Source: Rhodocollybia butyracea (lineage: Eukaryota; Basidiomycota; Agaricomycetes; Agaricales; Omphalotaceae). Taken from it: a DNA stretch of 64,000 bases. Numbering within the stretch: the first letter of the stretch is position 1; each line of letters starts with the position of its first letter. The stretch lies in NCBI GenBank assembly GCA_015501585.1, contig JADNRY010000057.1:1-64000 (forward strand), read 5' to 3'. A model generated the notes under the pieces. The model saw nothing but the letters and a program-made list of their open reading frames with translations, searched no databases and was not told the origin of the DNA. Below, piece after piece: positions 43,075-53,859 of this stretch. Made by a program: the position numbers and the translations under genes.

Positions 43075-43603
43075 GACGATTTTTTTTCCGAGCGAAAATT
43101 TGAGAGCTTCCTCGAGGGCAAGAGGAGGACCGGCTGATCTACCAGTCCATTTATGTACCCCTACTGTAACTTTGCGCAAAATCTGATCCTGACAGCAATC
43201 TGTCCAACTTGGAGGAAAAAGCTGGAAAAAGTTGGTAAGTTCGGAGAAGGACTATTTTTGCCCATGGGACACTCGACATCAAGTCCTGGCGCGCGCATTG
43301 TTATCGGGACTGACAACGGAATTGGTCTGTACATGTTTTCTGGGGGCACAAATTAATGGTTCGTAGCCTTTGAAAGGTGTTCAGCGACCCACAAGGCTGC
43401 TCGAGCTAGCCGGCTGCAGCCGTAGACTCGAACCAGTCCCTGCTGGGGGGCTGTGATGTGAAATCACAACCTTGGCAACGACCATGATCGTCAGTCATCA
43501 AAGTGTCAAAAAGAAACGACTGGCTCGAGATAGGCTCGAGTCTACTGCAGCCGCGGTCAAAGCGCGCTTATCTATTTAATATATCAATTCCAGCGCTTAT
43601 TTC
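43075..43603. promoter_or_regulatory. Divergent promoter between copy F and the Pga1-like gene
   Basis: 529 bp separating the two divergent ATGs. Blocks such as ctagccggctgcagccg and aaagcgcgcttatctattta recur in the spacers upstream of copy E and, in part, copy D. The shared promoter was therefore duplicated with the array unit. No coding sequence. Confidence 0.55.
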
Positions 43604-44410
43604 ATGTTTGTTCTTCGTCGTATCTTCTTTCTTTTCTTACTCTTCGTGTCATATGCCTTTGCCAACACCGAGATCGTCAATTTTGACGCTTCGGAACAGA
43701 TAAATGCCAGGATAACCAATGAAGATGAATGGTCCGTGAACGAATCTGCCTTTCCTGGTCAACCTTTGTGATTTTCGTAGGCCCACGATAAATCCGTCAA
43801 CCAACCAAACAGTCTTTACCGTCACGCCAGCTCCTCTCGGGACACACATGAACGCCGTATGTGCTTCTCCTCAAGATCTTCTTTCGAAAACACCCAACTG
43901 CGTACATGAAGTTTGGATAAAACTGGATTTGGATGAATCGGAGTGGAAAAGGTATCGAAAGTTTACGCTGAGGGTGTCATGGCCTGGATCAGTGAGTAGC
44001 TTGATTTAATGCCTTGTGTCATCTCGATGTTAATCTGTTTATTATCATTCTAGTCCCCAGCAGATTTCGGTATAAGTATTCTTAATCCAGAAGCGACTGC
44101 TTCACGTTTCGCAGGCTCACTAGCCGTTCCACCAGCCCCAGCCATGACACGCGTCAAGTTCGCTCGAATACGCGTCGTCGACACCGGCGTTATCTCGCCC
44201 ATGTCTGGTCTACTCGAAGTTCGCCCTGTTTCCTTCATTGTTACCGTCGAACCGCTCTATCTGGGGTTAATCCCTGCTTCCTTAATACCGTTCTTATGGA
44301 CTTTAATCCCGGTCGTGCTCGTAGCGGCACTGATGGTCCCTTATATTCACACGTACCTGCAGAAAGTCGCTGAACGAGCAAAGAGTGAGAAAGTTGGGAA
44401 AAAGGATTAG
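43604..44410 (+). CDS. Small ER-type membrane protein, resembles Pga1 (GPI-mannosyltransferase II subunit)
   Basis: Four exons (43604-43757, 43813-43991, 44054-44069, 44115-44410) join exactly to 214 residues. It has a signal peptide (FFLFLLFVSYAFA), a luminal part starting NTEIVNFDASEQINARITNE, and one C-terminal transmembrane segment (PFLWTLIPVVLVAALMVPYI). A short basic tail ending GKKD follows; the dilysine-like end suggests ER retention. Size and topology fit Pga1, the co-factor of the second GPI mannosyltransferase, but the match is from memory and weak. It is convergent with the GH47 fragment, whose stop is only about 30 bp away. It is the only intact copy; four broken copies are in the window. 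Confidence 0.75.
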
Positions 44411-44439
44411 ATTCCGTCCGTACTACATGAATAATTATA

Positions 44440-45349
44440 TCAAGTCCATGAGAAACCTGTCTGAATATGTGGTGTGAAGATCGGTAGTGGATGTGCCTAT
44501 GAAGATATTTCAGTTAAAGCTCAGTGCAAAGCTCAAGAAGATAAACGAACCTCGGTGTTGAAGACATATTCTAATTGCAAAACACATGAGTCTAAAAAAC
44601 GCGGGCGAGGTAGTCTAACACTTACTATCCAACGGTAACACGTTTGCATCGTCAAACAGCAAGTACAGATACTTCAACGTTTCACTCTGAGAAAGCCATA
44701 AGTCATATATACCCCGACAGAGCGCAGGTGCTTACCATCAAAAACGTCTCCATCTTATCTTCCTTCCTCGACGGCACCTCATCCACATTCATAATGCTCG
44801 CGTATCCCCCGGTTTCAACTTTACAATGTGTCTCGATCGATTGGAAGATTTGCCATCCCCATTGACGGTAACGGATGTCTCCGGTAAGGCGATAGGCTAT
44901 GAAGAGGGATTCGACAGTTTCCGGCCTGTGAAAGGGAGGCGGGGAAGTCGTCAGGTGGGTCAAAGAGGGAAGGTAAACGAAGGAACGTACCGAAGAATGT
45001 ACCTTGCATCGTACGGAGCTTCTTCGCCTGGGCTACATGGATTATTAGTCGCCAGTACTCGAAGTCTACGAAAACATCTACTGACCTCGCGCCTTTGATG
45101 TACCAATCAGATGGAACGCCCGACTTGTGGAACATGGCCATTGAACCATCCGAGGGGATACGGAAGTAGGCGATTTCTGGAGAGAGGCCGCTACAAATGA
45201 GTCGTCAGGTCGACATCATTACACGAATCGAGTAGCGATAAAAGAAAGAAAGCGCGACGTCGTCAAGGCATCGTGCGTATCAACACAAGTCCTAACCAGT
45301 TCAGTACCGGTATGCCAATCTCTTTCACCATGTTCCAAAAACTCTCAAC
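44440..45349 (-). pseudogene. 3' fragment of GH47 alpha-mannosidase gene
   Basis: Nearly identical to 54386-55300. It contains the final exons (RPETVESLFIAYRLTGDIRY, ETFLM|SETLKYLYLLFDDAS, VFNTE|AHPLP). Similarity ends near 45349, where unrelated sequence begins, so the catalytic N-terminal two-thirds is missing. Without a start or most of the (alpha/alpha)7 barrel it cannot be active. Confidence 0.85.
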
Positions 45350-46510
45350 CTCAGGAGAGAGAGACGACAACGAAGAGATAGATATATTTTCAAAAGGTAC
45401 ATGTTTGAATGTATCAATGAGGTAGATGGCTGCTCTGGTGGCGAAGAGACAGCCGAAGCGGAGTGTATGGAGGAGGAAGACGCGTTCCGATGCATTAGAG
45501 CGTCCCATGTCGAGGCATTAGAGCTGGTACCTGGGACAACCTTGAACAAAAAAACAATACTTTGGAAAACGGACAGTAAATATAATTATTCACCAAGCCA
45601 ATAGGCTAATACAGAGCTGGAGCTTCTTGTCTCTGCCTTGGATCCCTCTCTACCTGCTGTCTATGACCTGAGCCTCGAGCTGTCCAACGGGACGTTTTGG
45701 ACCTGCCTCATCGTGTGGTACGTATTGCAGTACAGATGCTGAGCGCTGAGCGTTTGGGTCGTACTGGCTTGCGCTGAGGTTAACGTTCATTAATGTTCAT
45801 TCCCGGTACTGTTACGTTCAGTCCTAGAGCTGGATGTGCTGGGAGGTTGGATTAAGTGTCTGCATTGGCAGAAAAGTTTGAAGTCAGTGCGAGAAACAAG
45901 GATACGTATTAGCTGAGTATAAAGTAGAGCAAGGGCAAGATAAGTGGTGGATGAACGTTGTTCGTGAACGTGAACGCGAACGATAAAAGTTGAGACAGCG
46001 AAAATAGCGTTCACGTGATGTGGCATCATTCCGTAAAACGAGCATCGTTCTGCAGTGTTGCTTCCTCGAGGCGTATGTCGGCGTATCTAAGACTGCTGGA
46101 ACTTTCATCCCATCTTTGACTCCTAACGCGGACGACTCCGTCGCGTCCCCTACTGTATCGCAGGTCTCTCCACCGATACTCTCGTCTCCCCTATTCAACT
46201 ATCTGGCACCCCGTGCGTTTTCAAGACCGAAGCTTCGTGGCCCATCGCCGTAGGTCCCGAGTCGCAGAAGATCGTCCACGCCGCCCGCCCCATCTACTCC
46301 CACCCCATTTCCCCGACCGGGCTCGAGACTGCGTGGGCCATCGTCGCCCGGCTCGATGAGCTCCAGGTCAACTGAAATACTGTCAATCCTCTCGCATATG
46401 CGGCGGGTGAGGCGGCCTTGATTTGTGACTTTGTTATAACCATCGGCGTGCAACCTCGCTCCTTTGCTTACGCTGCTGCCGTGGCCGCTGCTAATGTCGT
46501 AAACGAGATC
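45350..46510. repeat. Duplicated unidentified fragment, copy 1
   Basis: Patchwork match to 61100-62270 in the same orientation: atatattttcaaaaggtacatg, ttcaccaagccaataggct, cgtgtggtacgtattgcagta, cgttttcaagaccg, cccggctcga/caatgagctccaggt. One minus-strand piece encodes VLQYVPHDEAGPKRPVGQ; one plus-strand piece encodes FKTEASWPIAVGPESQKIVH-like sequence and GEAALICDFVITIG. Frames are broken. I do not recognise the parent genes. Confidence 0.65.
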
Positions 46511-47980
46511 CTCCAGGTAAGAGAGTTATGTGACTGTACGCGTCAGAGTCCAATTCACGCCGAAAATCCGCTGGTACCAGAGAAAAGCTGTCGAAAGATC
46601 GAAGACGCGATGGGCTTTAGGGAACGCATAGACAGTAGGCAAGTCCGTATCGACATCTACGACATCGAACGATAATACGGTCTCAAAAGGCGTTGGCACA
46701 GGCACTCCGGCGAGGAATCTATAAAGCTGTGAACTTTGCAATTCCACATCGAACGACAATACCAAGACAATACGAAAGACGGGGGTATTGAGAGGGAACT
46801 GGAGAAGCGATTCCGAGCGGATCATAATACTACAGCACTAGAAAGAATCTAGACTTAGAAAGGGAATTTGAGGGCGATTCAACGCACTCACGGTGTGTAT
46901 TGTGAAGCTCTCTTTTTTGACCACGACATACTCGCTGGTTCTGATGGAAGTGCCATGAAGCCAGCTTCCTGGAGCCCTTCTTCCCCTTCTTAACTTGGGC
47001 AAGACGTATGCAGCTTGTCTTCCTCCGGCACATCCACATCCAATGCGTATTCGCAACTTCGCTGCCCTTTGGAAGCGGAACAGGTTAATTATCTGCTCTT
47101 CCCAAAGACAGTGCTAGCGGCGATGGCTCCAATGTAGGTGAATATATTAGAGAGAGTGCGCATCGGAGCTATGCCATGGTTTCGGTTCCTAGTTGTGCTG
47201 CATTGCTCGACGCGGCGTTCAAGAATGAACAGCGTTCCAGTGAGGTATTTTTGGTTCGAGTAGTAACTTCCAGTTCTGCAATCCATGAGTTGGCGGCAGA
47301 CACTGAAAGAGCTTTCGAGTGCTTTTGTATCGTATGTTAGTGAGCAGCGTGTATAAACGATGAGTTGAAGGGAGGGACGGCAGATTATTGGCCCAAGTTT
47401 TCGACCTACTTGTAGAACGACTCCGATTAGGCCTGGTTGCGATGTTTTCGTGGCTCATGTATTCGAAAAGTTCCCTGAGAACTATAATACCGAATTTGAA
47501 GCTTGAAGAGGAAAAGCGATCAGACTCCAATGTAAGAACGTACATGCATTACACCACGTACCGCGCGTGTCTAGAACCCAAGTCAAACAATCAGCCGAAT
47601 CTTTTTGAAATTTCAGAATCCACAGGATATTAAATTTCGTCTCCTACAACTTCGGCCAACAAACTCACCTTGACTCCTTTCGCGCTCAATGTCCTCCACA
47701 ACACTGGTAACCAAGCGCATCTACTCCTTGGTCCTGTTTGAATATGAAGGTTGTAAGTGGCTGGTAGTATAGCAAGCAAGTTGGTGATGATCAATCAGTG
47801 CATTGAAGTGGGACTGATTCACATAAGGTCGATAAGGTGGATTTAGCCAGAAGACCTTCATAAGAAGAACGTTAGTGTCCAGTAAATCCCTGAGTCAGCA
47901 CAGAAAGTCTACCTTCAGTGGTTCCGAGTTGAGTATGACTTTAGAGGCTTTACTCTATGTTACCTTTAGTCCTTGACCAC
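46511..47980. other. No supported gene
   Basis: About 1.5 kb with several short open frames on both strands (for example minus 46526-46825 and 47219-47545) without family features. It may contain remnants of the duplicated fragment to the left. Nothing further seen. Confidence 0.4.
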
Positions 47981-47988
47981 GGCAGGAC

Positions 47989-48146
47989 TAGGGATCCGCA
48001 CCGTAAAATCTACGGTAGCTTACGGTATACGGTAGGACCGTAACCGTAACCGTAAACCAGCTTTGGGATCCTTATACGGTACGGTTACGGGTACCCATAA
48101 ACCCGTAACCGTAAACCGTATTATACGGTTACGGTGCGGATCCCTA
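47989..48146. mobile_element. hAT-type MITE, 158 bp
   Basis: Ends are TAGGGATCCGCACCGTAA and its reverse complement. A perfect 8-bp target duplication, GGCAGGAC, lies at 47981-47988 and 48147-48154. The interior is built of short repeats of acggtaacc/ggttacgg in both orientations, so the whole element can fold into a hairpin. TAGGG ends plus an 8-bp TSD fit the hAT superfamily. It lies 230 bp upstream of the NLR gene. Confidence 0.9.
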
Positions 48147-48378
48147 GGCAGGACCCGCATTGAAACATGGACAATAGTTTGAGTTAAGAAATAGAGTCAG
48201 GCAGGATTGCATTGAGTTGCGTCTGGATATTGGGCGACTGGGTTTGTTGAAAATGAGGTTCATTGAACGATATTTAGGTTACATTGACATCGCGTGACCT
48301 CGATCTCATGTGAGATGAATCGAATCATGAGATGTGACAGATACATCTTCTACCGCAACCACTATCATTGTCACCAGA

Positions 48379-50200
48379 ATGTCGATGTTCCCGGATGCTC
48401 ATGATTTCCATATCAGTGGAGGACAGTTCAACAATGTACAAGGAAACCAATACAATGTTTCACAAGGTGAATAGTTGTGAACCAGACTTTTATAGTCAAT
48501 TTATAGTAGCTACATTATGAATTTATGGACTAAAATTTACAGTTCCCATGGATGTTGGACAGAAGCTTTTCAACAAGCTGAATCCTGTTATGGATGCCTA
48601 CATTTCCCCTCGAAAACTCTGTTTGAATGGAACTAGAACAGAAATCATCAACAATGTGGCTGATTGGGTTTTTAGTCCTGATGATAATGCTTCTCGGATA
48701 TTTGTTCTTTATGGACCTGCTGGCACAGGAAAGTCTGCCATTAGCCACACAATTGGGAAAAAGTTCAAAAGCTTGAACCACCTTGGAGCATTTTTTAGCT
48801 TTGATCGAACATTTGCTGCTGAGCGCACTCCAAGTCGGGCCATCCATAGTATTGCTTATAACCTAGGGCTACATTCAGCAGCCTTTGGGCAATGTTTGGT
48901 TGAAGTGATGCCAGACAAAGATCCATATGTCCTCAGCAGCTCCACAATGGAAGAAGAGTGGGAAAAGCTCATTCTAAATCCTTCCAAAATGGTCTGTGAG
49001 CCAGGACCAGTGGTGATAATAATTGATGCCCTGGATGAGTGTGCTCAAAAAGTTGGTGGTCCAAGAGAGGAGTTCATTTCTCTGTTGTTCAATAGGGTAC
49101 ATGACCTGCCACAACAGTTCCGCATCTTTGTTACATCCAGGCTGGAGCATGATGTTGCAAATGTTCTTAGGCAATGGTCAGAGAGTATTCAAATTCAGGA
49201 TATAACTAAATTAGAAGGGACCCAACAGGATATTTATATATATGTATGCAAACAAATGAGTAGTCCAGTCCAAACTCCTGGACTAGATGATACTCAGTGC
49301 AAACTCCTTGCTGAGAGAGCTGAAGGCCTTTTTCAATGGGCTTACACAGTCTGTGAAGTACTTGTGGCAGGACCACAAGGAGGCACAACTGTGAAAAAGC
49401 ACTTTGACGATTTCATGTCACTTGCTCCAAGTTTCCACAAGGGTTTGCAGCCACTTGATATGTTATATAAATTTATCCTACAGGAAAATTTTGACTGCAA
49501 AGATAAGAAAGCTATGCAGAAATATAAGATGGTCATATCGCAAATCCTTGCAGCAAGCCAACCACTTTCACAATCTTCATTGAAGAAGCTTTGGTCTGCA
49601 TATTCTCAATACACAGGTGAAGTGGACACTCAGGAAAGTGTGGATCTAGTAATTCCATATCTTGGGTCCCTTCTTACTGGTGTGGACAACAAGGATATCC
49701 CTGTCCGCCCAATTCACACATCTGTACGTGACTTTCTATTGGATGGAAGTAGAAGCGGGGACTATGCAATAGATTTATCTGGTGGACATAACACTATGGG
49801 AATAGCCACCATTCAACTCATGACTGAGAAGCTGCATTTTAATATGTGTAACTTGTCAAGCTCTTATCTATGCAACACAGAAGTGAAGGACCTAAGAGAA
49901 AGAATTTTGGAAGGTCTCCCAGAAGAGCTTTCATATGCATGTTGTTTCTGGGATGCCCATCTTGTTGATATGAAACCCAGCCTAAGTGTAATAAACCTAG
50001 TCAAAAGGTTTCTCTATTACTTCTCATTGTACTGGATGGAAGTGCTTAGTATCCTTGGTGAAGTGCCTGCAATTCAAAGGAGTTTGAAAACTGTGACAGA
50101 ATGGATACAGCTGCCAATGGTATGTATTGACATTGTGTTGCCATGGTTGGAGGGGACTCACAATTTTGAAAATAGATATCTCCATGGTCTGGAAGTTTAA
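48379..50200 (+). CDS. NACHT domain part of an NLR-type protein
   Basis: Exon 1 (48379-48466) and exon 2 (from 48543) join in frame to about 581 residues. The N-terminus carries HISGGQFNNVQGNQYNV, a Gly/Asn/Gln-rich motif seen at the start of many mushroom NLRs; a role as an amyloid-like signalling motif is speculative. The NTPase follows: Walker A YGPAGTGKSAISHTIG near residue 86, AFFSFDRTFAA, Walker B VVIIIDALDEC, RIFVTSRLEHDV (sensor), and the PIHTSVRDFLLDG block. Such proteins act in heterokaryon incompatibility and innate-type recognition. The frame stops at 50200. The continuing sequence SLKVLIGEMKHFVDNF is open one frame over and leads into the WD40 region, so the gene is probably split by a one-base indel. 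Confidence 0.88.
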
Positions 50201-50217
50201 AAGTATTAATTGGGGAA

Positions 50218-52716
50218 ATGAAACATTTTGTCGACAACTTTGGGAGAGTTATGATGGAAGCCACACCACATATGTATCTTTCAGCATTGCCATTCATTCC
50301 TAGGCAATCAATCCTCCAAAAGATATACTGTTCACATTTTGCCAAGACAGCATTACTATGTAGTGGTCAGATGATGCACTGGCCATCATTGGAAGTTGTA
50401 CTGGAAGGCAATGGAGGCAGTATCCACTCAGTTGCTTTTTCCCCTGATGGTAAGAAGATTGTGTATGGTTCAAATGACAATTCTGTGAGGATATGGAACA
50501 CAGAGAGCTGCAAAGCTGAAGGAAACCTCCTTCAAGGCCACACACATTCAGTTGATTCAGTTGCTTTTTCCCATGATGGAAAGAAAATTGTTTCTGGGTC
50601 ATATGACAACTCTGTGAGGATATGGAATGCAGAGACTGGAAAGCCTGAAGGAATCCCCCTTCAAGACCACACACATCCAGTCACTTCAGTTGCCTTTTCC
50701 CCCAATGGAAAGAAAATTGTGTCTGGGTCGTGGGACAATACTTTGAGAATATGGAATGCAGAGACTGGAAAGGCTGAAGGAAACCCCCTTCAAGGCCATA
50801 CAGATTCAGTCAATTCAGTTGCCTTTTCCCCTGATGGTAAGAAAATTGTGTCTGGGTCATATGACAAATCTGTGAGGATATGGAATGCAGAGACTGGAAA
50901 GGCTGAAGGAAATCCACTTCAAGGCCACACACAATCAGTCACTTCAGTTGCCTTTTCCCCTGATGGAAAGAAAATTGTGTCTGGATCATATGACTATTCT
51001 GTGAGGATATGGAATGCAGAGACTGGAAAGATTGAAGGAAACCTCCTTCAAGGCCATACAGATTCAATCACTTCAGTTGCTTTTTCCCCTGATGGAAGGA
51101 AAATTGTGTCTGGGTCATATGATAAATCTTTGAGGATATGGAATGTAGAGACTGGAAAGGCTGAAGGAAACCCCCTTCAGGGCCACACAGATTCAGTCAC
51201 TTCAGTTGCTTTTTCCCTTGATGGAAATAAAATTGTGTCAGGGTCATATGACAATTCTGCAAGAGTATGGAATGCAGAGATTGGAAAGGCTGAAGGAAAC
51301 ACCCTTCAAAGCCACACAGATTTAGTCAATTCAGTTGCCTTTTCTGCTGATGGAAAAAAAATTGTGTCTGGGTCACGGGACAGATCTGTCAGGATATGGA
51401 ATGCAGAGACTGGAAAGGCAGAAGGGAACCCCCTTCAAGGCCACACATATCCAGTCAATTCAGTTGCCTTTTCTCCTGATGGAAAGAAAATTGTGTCTGG
51501 GTCATATGACAATTCTGTGAGGATATGGAGTGCAGAGACTGGAAAGGCTGAAGGAAATCCACTTCAAGGCCACACAAATTCAGTCACTTCAGTTGCCTTT
51601 TCCCCTAATGGAAGGAAAATTGTGTCTGGGTCATGGGACAACTCTGTGAGGATATGGAATGCAGAGACTGGAAAGGCTGAAGGAAACCCCCTTCAAGGCC
51701 ACATACACCCAATCACTTCAGTTGCCTTTTCTCTTGATGGAAAGAGAATTGTGTCTGGGTCATGGGACAAATCTCTGAGGATATGGAATGCAGAGATTGG
51801 AAAGGCTGAAGGAAACCCCCTTCAAGGCCATACATATTCAGTCAGTTCAGTTGCCTTTTCTCCTGATGGAAAGAAAATTGTGTCTGGGTCATATGACAAA
51901 TCTGTGAGGATATGGAATGCAGAGACTGGAAAGGCTGAAGGAAATCCACTTCAAGGCCACACAGATTCAGTCACTTCAGTTGCCTTTTCCTCTGATGGAA
52001 AGAAAATTGTGTCTGGGTCATATGACAAATCTGTAAGGATATGGAATGCAGAGACTGGGAAGGCTCAAGGAAACCCCCTTCTAGGCCATACAGATTCAAT
52101 CACTTCAGTTGCCTTTTCCCCTAATGGAAGGAAAATTGTGTCTGGGTCACGGGACAAATCTGTGAGGATATGGAATGCAGAGACAGGAAAGGTGGAAGGC
52201 AACCCCCTTCCCGGCCACATAGATTCAGTTGCCTTTTCCCCTGGTGGAAAGACATTTGTGTCTGGGTCATATGACAATTCTGGAAGGATAGCTGGTACTT
52301 CCACCTCAGATACTGCCCCGACACCCACCAATATCCAGCATGCATATTCTTTGTCACTTTGTCCCTGGAATCATGACTATCATCATTGTTTGCACTCCAG
52401 CCAATCTTTGCAGATAATTTTGTTCCAACCTGATGGATGGCTTTGTGGTTCAGATTCATCTCTCATACTGTGGATTCCTCCTGAGTATCAGTATGGATTG
52501 TCAGTTCCACCTTTGCAAGTTCTCATTTCTTCTACTCACATGACTGCGCTTAATCTTCGAAACTTTGTTCATGGCACTAATTGGGCTCAATGCTACACTG
52601 GTAAGCCATTTATCCTTTGTATCACTGTTCTGTCTCTGACTCCGATGAAGGGTTGCAAACTCATATTGACTCTCAATCAATGGAGCTGCTGGAGCATGAG
52701 ATCCATTCTCAATTAA
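50218..52716 (+). CDS. WD40-repeat sensor part of the NLR (separate frame)
   Basis: Open frame of 832 residues; the same frame extends upstream to about 50191 (SLKVLIGEM). It has fourteen complete and one shortened WD40 repeat of 43 residues (consensus VTSVAFSPDGKKIVSGSYDK, then SVRIWNAETGKAEGNPLQGHT). The C-terminal domain ends FVHGTNWAQCYT at a probable intron donor (gtaagcc at 52600), so the last 38 residues may be wrong. Repeats are nearly identical except at a few surface positions. This is the ligand-recognition half expected to follow the NACHT domain. If the upstream frame change is real, this half could only be made by re-initiation, readthrough shift or editing. Confidence 0.85.
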   Translation: MKHFVDNFGRVMMEATPHMYLSALPFIPRQSILQKIYCSHFAKTALLCSGQMMHWPSLEVVLEGNGGSIHSVAFSPDGKKIVYGSNDNSVRIWNTESCKAEGNLLQGHTHSVDSVAFSHDGKKIVSGSYDNSVRIWNAETGKPEGIPLQDHTHPVTSVAFSPNGKKIVSGSWDNTLRIWNAETGKAEGNPLQGHTDSVNSVAFSPDGKKIVSGSYDKSVRIWNAETGKAEGNPLQGHTQSVTSVAFSPDGKKIVSGSYDYSVRIWNAETGKIEGNLLQGHTDSITSVAFSPDGRKIVSGSYDKSLRIWNVETGKAEGNPLQGHTDSVTSVAFSLDGNKIVSGSYDNSARVWNAEIGKAEGNTLQSHTDLVNSVAFSADGKKIVSGSRDRSVRIWNAETGKAEGNPLQGHTYPVNSVAFSPDGKKIVSGSYDNSVRIWSAETGKAEGNPLQGHTNSVTSVAFSPNGRKIVSGSWDNSVRIWNAETGKAEGNPLQGHIHPITSVAFSLDGKRIVSGSWDKSLRIWNAEIGKAEGNPLQGHTYSVSSVAFSPDGKKIVSGSYDKSVRIWNAETGKAEGNPLQGHTDSVTSVAFSSDGKKIVSGSYDKSVRIWNAETGKAQGNPLLGHTDSITSVAFSPNGRKIVSGSRDKSVRIWNAETGKVEGNPLPGHIDSVAFSPGGKTFVSGSYDNSGRIAGTSTSDTAPTPTNIQHAYSLSLCPWNHDYHHCLHSSQSLQIILFQPDGWLCGSDSSLILWIPPEYQYGLSVPPLQVLISSTHMTALNLRNFVHGTNWAQCYTGKPFILCITVLSLTPMKGCKLILTLNQWSCWSMRSILN
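50416..52296 (+). repeat. 129-bp tandem WD40 repeat array
   Basis: Fifteen units of 129 bp in direct order, highly similar at the DNA level. Variation concentrates at codons giving V(T/N/D/S)SVAFS(P/L/H/A/S), SGS(Y/W/R/N)D(N/K/Y/R) and GH(T/I)(D/Y/H/N/Q). The last unit lacks three codons at its start. This is the pattern of repeat-shuffling, fast-evolving WD40 domains known from Podospora HET-E-type proteins. Confidence 0.9.
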
Positions 52717-53520
52717 TGGAGTATAAACTTCGTGAAAATTCCGCCAATTCCAGAAAGAAGCACTCTAGTACACAGAAAAAGTTGAAACAGAAGATGAAAT
52801 TGGCACTTGTTGACATCTTCCATCGAGTGAACAACTATAGGTATAAACATTTTCTGTGTAGCTTAAAAAAGTATGTGATTTCAATTTGAAAATTCCTTCT
52901 TAGAAGCCAAGATATGCTCGCTGCTATTATACATAATCTAGGGGGTGTACGGTAAGTCCGGTAAATCAACCCTAGTTGTGAGGCTGCCTCTGAGTCAATA
53001 TCTGAGCTCCGGGTTGTTTTACTGTCTTGGGTTTCAACCTGTGGGTGCCTACTGCGTTGAATGGGAGTGTGTATCTGGAATAGGTGTAGGCAGAGTGCAA
53101 GAGGCTACTAGTGAGTAGGAGTGGAGCATATTTAAGCAGAATCACACCCATACACTTTCAGCATCAACTTGATAATAGTATGAATTGGGATCTTGATGTA
53201 TGGCAGATTGGCTTGGGGGTTTAAACAATAACTGGAATTAACCCCCCTCGCGGTGGGCCCCAGATGTGAAACTTAGGATGCTTTTAAGGGCTAACCGAAG
53301 TTCCGGGTTCGTTAGGAGTTTCGAGTAGTCGCTACCAAAGGCGTCGATCCCTTTTAGAGAGTACAAGTAAGTTGAACCAAGATTTATCGAGTAAAGGTGG
53401 AATAAATGATTGTAGGAAGGTAAAGTAATTAATACGAAAATTTACTTAGAGCTAGAACTTGTTAGATAAGTACCTACTTTTGGTAAGTAAGTAACAGTAA
53501 CAGGCTACTATAAGTACATA
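52717..53520. other. NLR 3' flank, no supported gene
   Basis: The first 170 bp hold a frame, MELLEHEIHSQLMEYKLREN with a Lys-rich coil (52683-52889), that could be an alternative 3' exon of the NLR. The rest has no coding or repeat signal that I can support. Confidence 0.4.
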
Positions 53521-53521
53521 A

Positions 53522-53842
53522 GTGCACGTCAAAAATGACGAGTTCCTCGCTGAAACAAGTGAGGAGCTCGACACCGAGCACGGCATTGCCCAGCTTGCCC
53601 TCGAATATATCGTCTGCGGCTACGACACGGCGACGGCCAAGAATGACAAGTTTTCCGACGTTGGTGACTCTGGCTCGTTTCAATGGCGGGTAGGGATGGG
53701 CGTGTCATTGCTCAGATCACGGGTAATGGAGGTCCTACCGATGAGACCGTGACAAGACGTACATCACTCCCTTCTATGCGCTCCAGAAGGCCATCAAGAA
53801 GAAGTATCCGAACTGCTACCTCGTCCCTGCCGCTGCCTAAGT
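53522..53842 (+). pseudogene. C-terminal fragment of a trypsin-like peptidase-family protein
   Basis: The frame KNDEFLAETSEELDTEHGIA, then ATAKNDKFSDVGDSGS, contains the GDSGS motif of serine-protease-like folds. In other frames follow GRVIAQITGNGGPTDE, then KTYITPFYALQKAIKKKYPN, then CYLVPAAA and a stop. Two frame changes separate the pieces, so this is a relic. It abuts a truncated Pga1-like fragment. The family call is based on GDSGS and general layout only. Confidence 0.5.
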
Positions 53843-53859
53843 TGCGGTCGGTAGCTTCT

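Noticed and set aside
48020..48140. Telomere-like repeat block
   Set aside because: It is bounded by hAT-type ends and an 8-bp TSD, so it is a small transposon and not an internal telomere.
52065..52459. Long antisense frames opposite the WD40 repeats
   Set aside because: They follow the repeat periodicity and codon bias of the sense strand; they are mirror images of the WD40 code, not genes.
50218..52716. CRISPR-like array (129-bp periodic repeats)
   Set aside because: The periodicity is protein-coding WD40 units in a eukaryote with no unique spacers; there is no CRISPR array in the window.
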